Below, piece after piece: positions 63,308 to 64,000 of a DNA stretch of 64,000 nt (within the stretch, counting starts at the first letter, position 1; each line of letters opens with the position of its first letter). This DNA is from MGBC163016 sp964631345 (GTDB lineage Bacteria; Actinomycetota; Coriobacteriia; Coriobacteriales; Eggerthellaceae). The position numbers were made by a program, and so were the translations under genes. The DNA lies in NCBI GenBank assembly GCA_964631345.1, contig CAZVWE010000001.1, positions 1-64,000 on the forward strand. Reading direction: 5' to 3'. The notes under the pieces were generated by a model. It had not been told where the DNA came from. It worked only from the letters and a program-made list of their open reading frames with translations, and searched no databases.

Positions 63308-64000
63308 CTAAATATTTCCCAAATGCACGTTTTTCAAGAAAGTCGAAGCGATATCCTCAAATCGCCTCATAAGTAATAGATCTGTTGGATTTTCACTTGT
63401 CATTTTGTATGTAGGAAAGAATCTTGAGATATGAAGAGTGATAGATGGATCTAAAGAAGACAACCATTTGCATTCTTGCTCAAAATCGTTTTCTGAATCA
63501 GATATTCCTGGCACAACTAGTGTTGTAACCTCAACATGCACGCCTGCCTCCAATAAACCTTTGATTGTTGTTTTAACAGTCTCAAGACCATACGGTGCAC
63601 CAACTTTTTTGTAACCCTCTTCAGTAAATGATTTCAGATCAACATTTGCGGCATCCATAAAAGGTGCTACCAAATTAAGTGTTTTATTAGTTATATAGCC
63701 GTTTGCGACAGCTACACTTTTAAGCCCAGCTTCATGCAATAAGAGCGCTGTATCCACAAAAAACTCAGGTGCTATTAGAGGCTCATTGTAGGTAAATGCA
63801 ACACCGATATTTCCAAACGATACAAGCTCTTTTGCTTTCTTAACCAAAGCTTCTGGCAATATATCTGCTGTATTTATAACAGAGCAAACATCCACCATAG
63901 ATATATCACTATTCTGGCAAAACTTACATCTAAGATTGCAGCCAAAACTGCCATATGAAAGAATTTTGGAACCAGGAAAAAAATCGTGCAGTGGCTTTTT
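63308..64000 (-). CDS. AmmeMemoRadiSam radical SAM enzyme (3' part; gene continues past the window)
   Basis: The frame stays open to the right edge. It contains CNLRCKFCQN (about 63920-63945), the radical SAM cluster-binding motif, close to the edge, then FTYNEPLIAPEFFVDTA and TNKTLNLVAPFMDAANVDLK, both typical of the glycyl-radical-activating-like family member in AmmeMemoRadiSam systems. The C-terminal third includes TLVVPGISDSENDFE and HISRFFPTYKMTSENPT. Its N-terminus is outside the window. It forms the system with the fused B-A gene. Confidence 0.88.
   Translation of the reverse strand, partial: KKPLHDFFPGSKILSYGSFGCNLRCKFCQNSDISMVDVCSVINTADILPEALVKKAKELVSFGNIGVAFTYNEPLIAPEFFVDTALLLHEAGLKSVAVANGYITNKTLNLVAPFMDAANVDLKSFTEEGYKKVGAPYGLETVKTTIKGLLEAGVHVEVTTLVVPGISDSENDFEQECKWLSSLDPSITLHISRFFPTYKMTSENPTDLLLMRRFEDIASTFLKNVHLGNI

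Overview
The window reads as a chromosomal segment of an anaerobic, Gram-positive-type bacterium with a moderate-to-low GC content. The best guess is a low-GC member of the class Coriobacteriia (Actinomycetota). This is inference from content: an Nramp-related magnesium transporter of the type known from Eggerthella, an FtsH with a very long acidic tail, a SipW-type signal peptidase with LPXTG and TasA-like surface proteins, a giant BcrAD/BadFG-type activase, AmmeMemoRadiSam genes, and frequent TTG/GTG starts. A low-GC clostridial host is not excluded. I saw no rRNA or tRNA gene, insertion sequence, phage, integrase or CRISPR array. The segment looks like stable chromosome with one or two lineage-specific blocks.

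Layout. 1-5412: a structured leader, a PRC/MgtE-N/CBS protein and an Nramp-related Mg2+ transporter (plus strand), then an Rrf2 regulator and an NhaC antiporter (minus). 5527-15806, minus: a housekeeping block in the order polysaccharide deacetylase, tilS, maf, hpt, ftsH, folP-folK fusion, birA, bioY, trmL. 15938-23878, minus: a tightly packed surface operon made of a 1.28-kilo-residue beta-helix protein, two TasA/SipW-type exported proteins, an LPQTG protein, a MucBP-type membrane-anchored protein and the SipW signal peptidase. 24220-35124, minus: a continuous series that starts with a REC-HD-GYP-PAS-GGDEF regulator, an HPt protein and a hybrid histidine kinase, and continues into a transglutaminase-fold lipoprotein, a PilC/GspF protein, four small pilin-like membrane proteins and a PilT ATPase. 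This is a phosphorelay and c-di-GMP module apparently cotranscribed with a minimal type IV pilus-like machine.

35351-53559: individually organised genes. They include a WYL regulator, a MacB-type ABC exporter, a tiny acidic protein with very strong expression signals, a flavoprotein, an aminotransferase followed by a YdbS/YdbT-like pair, an MFS exporter fused to two CBS domains, a lipoprotein, 5-formyl-THF cyclo-ligase, a small HTH gene, a CorA-like transporter, a PAS-GGDEF protein, mnmA and a THEP1-like NTPase. 53812-64000: a membrane protein, a 1298-residue activase/2-hydroxyacyl-CoA dehydratase-like protein, a SPASM-like radical SAM protein, a second flavoprotein, an SDR, a fused AmmeMemoRadiSam B-A protein and the edge-truncated radical SAM enzyme of that system.

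Themes. Magnesium handling appears twice (NRMT with its MgtE-like partner, and CorA). Folate metabolism appears twice (folPK, 5-FCL). c-di-GMP enzymes appear twice and sit close to surface-structure genes. Several genes have start sites that I moved downstream to the codon with a proper Shine-Dalgarno sequence; each is stated in its entry.
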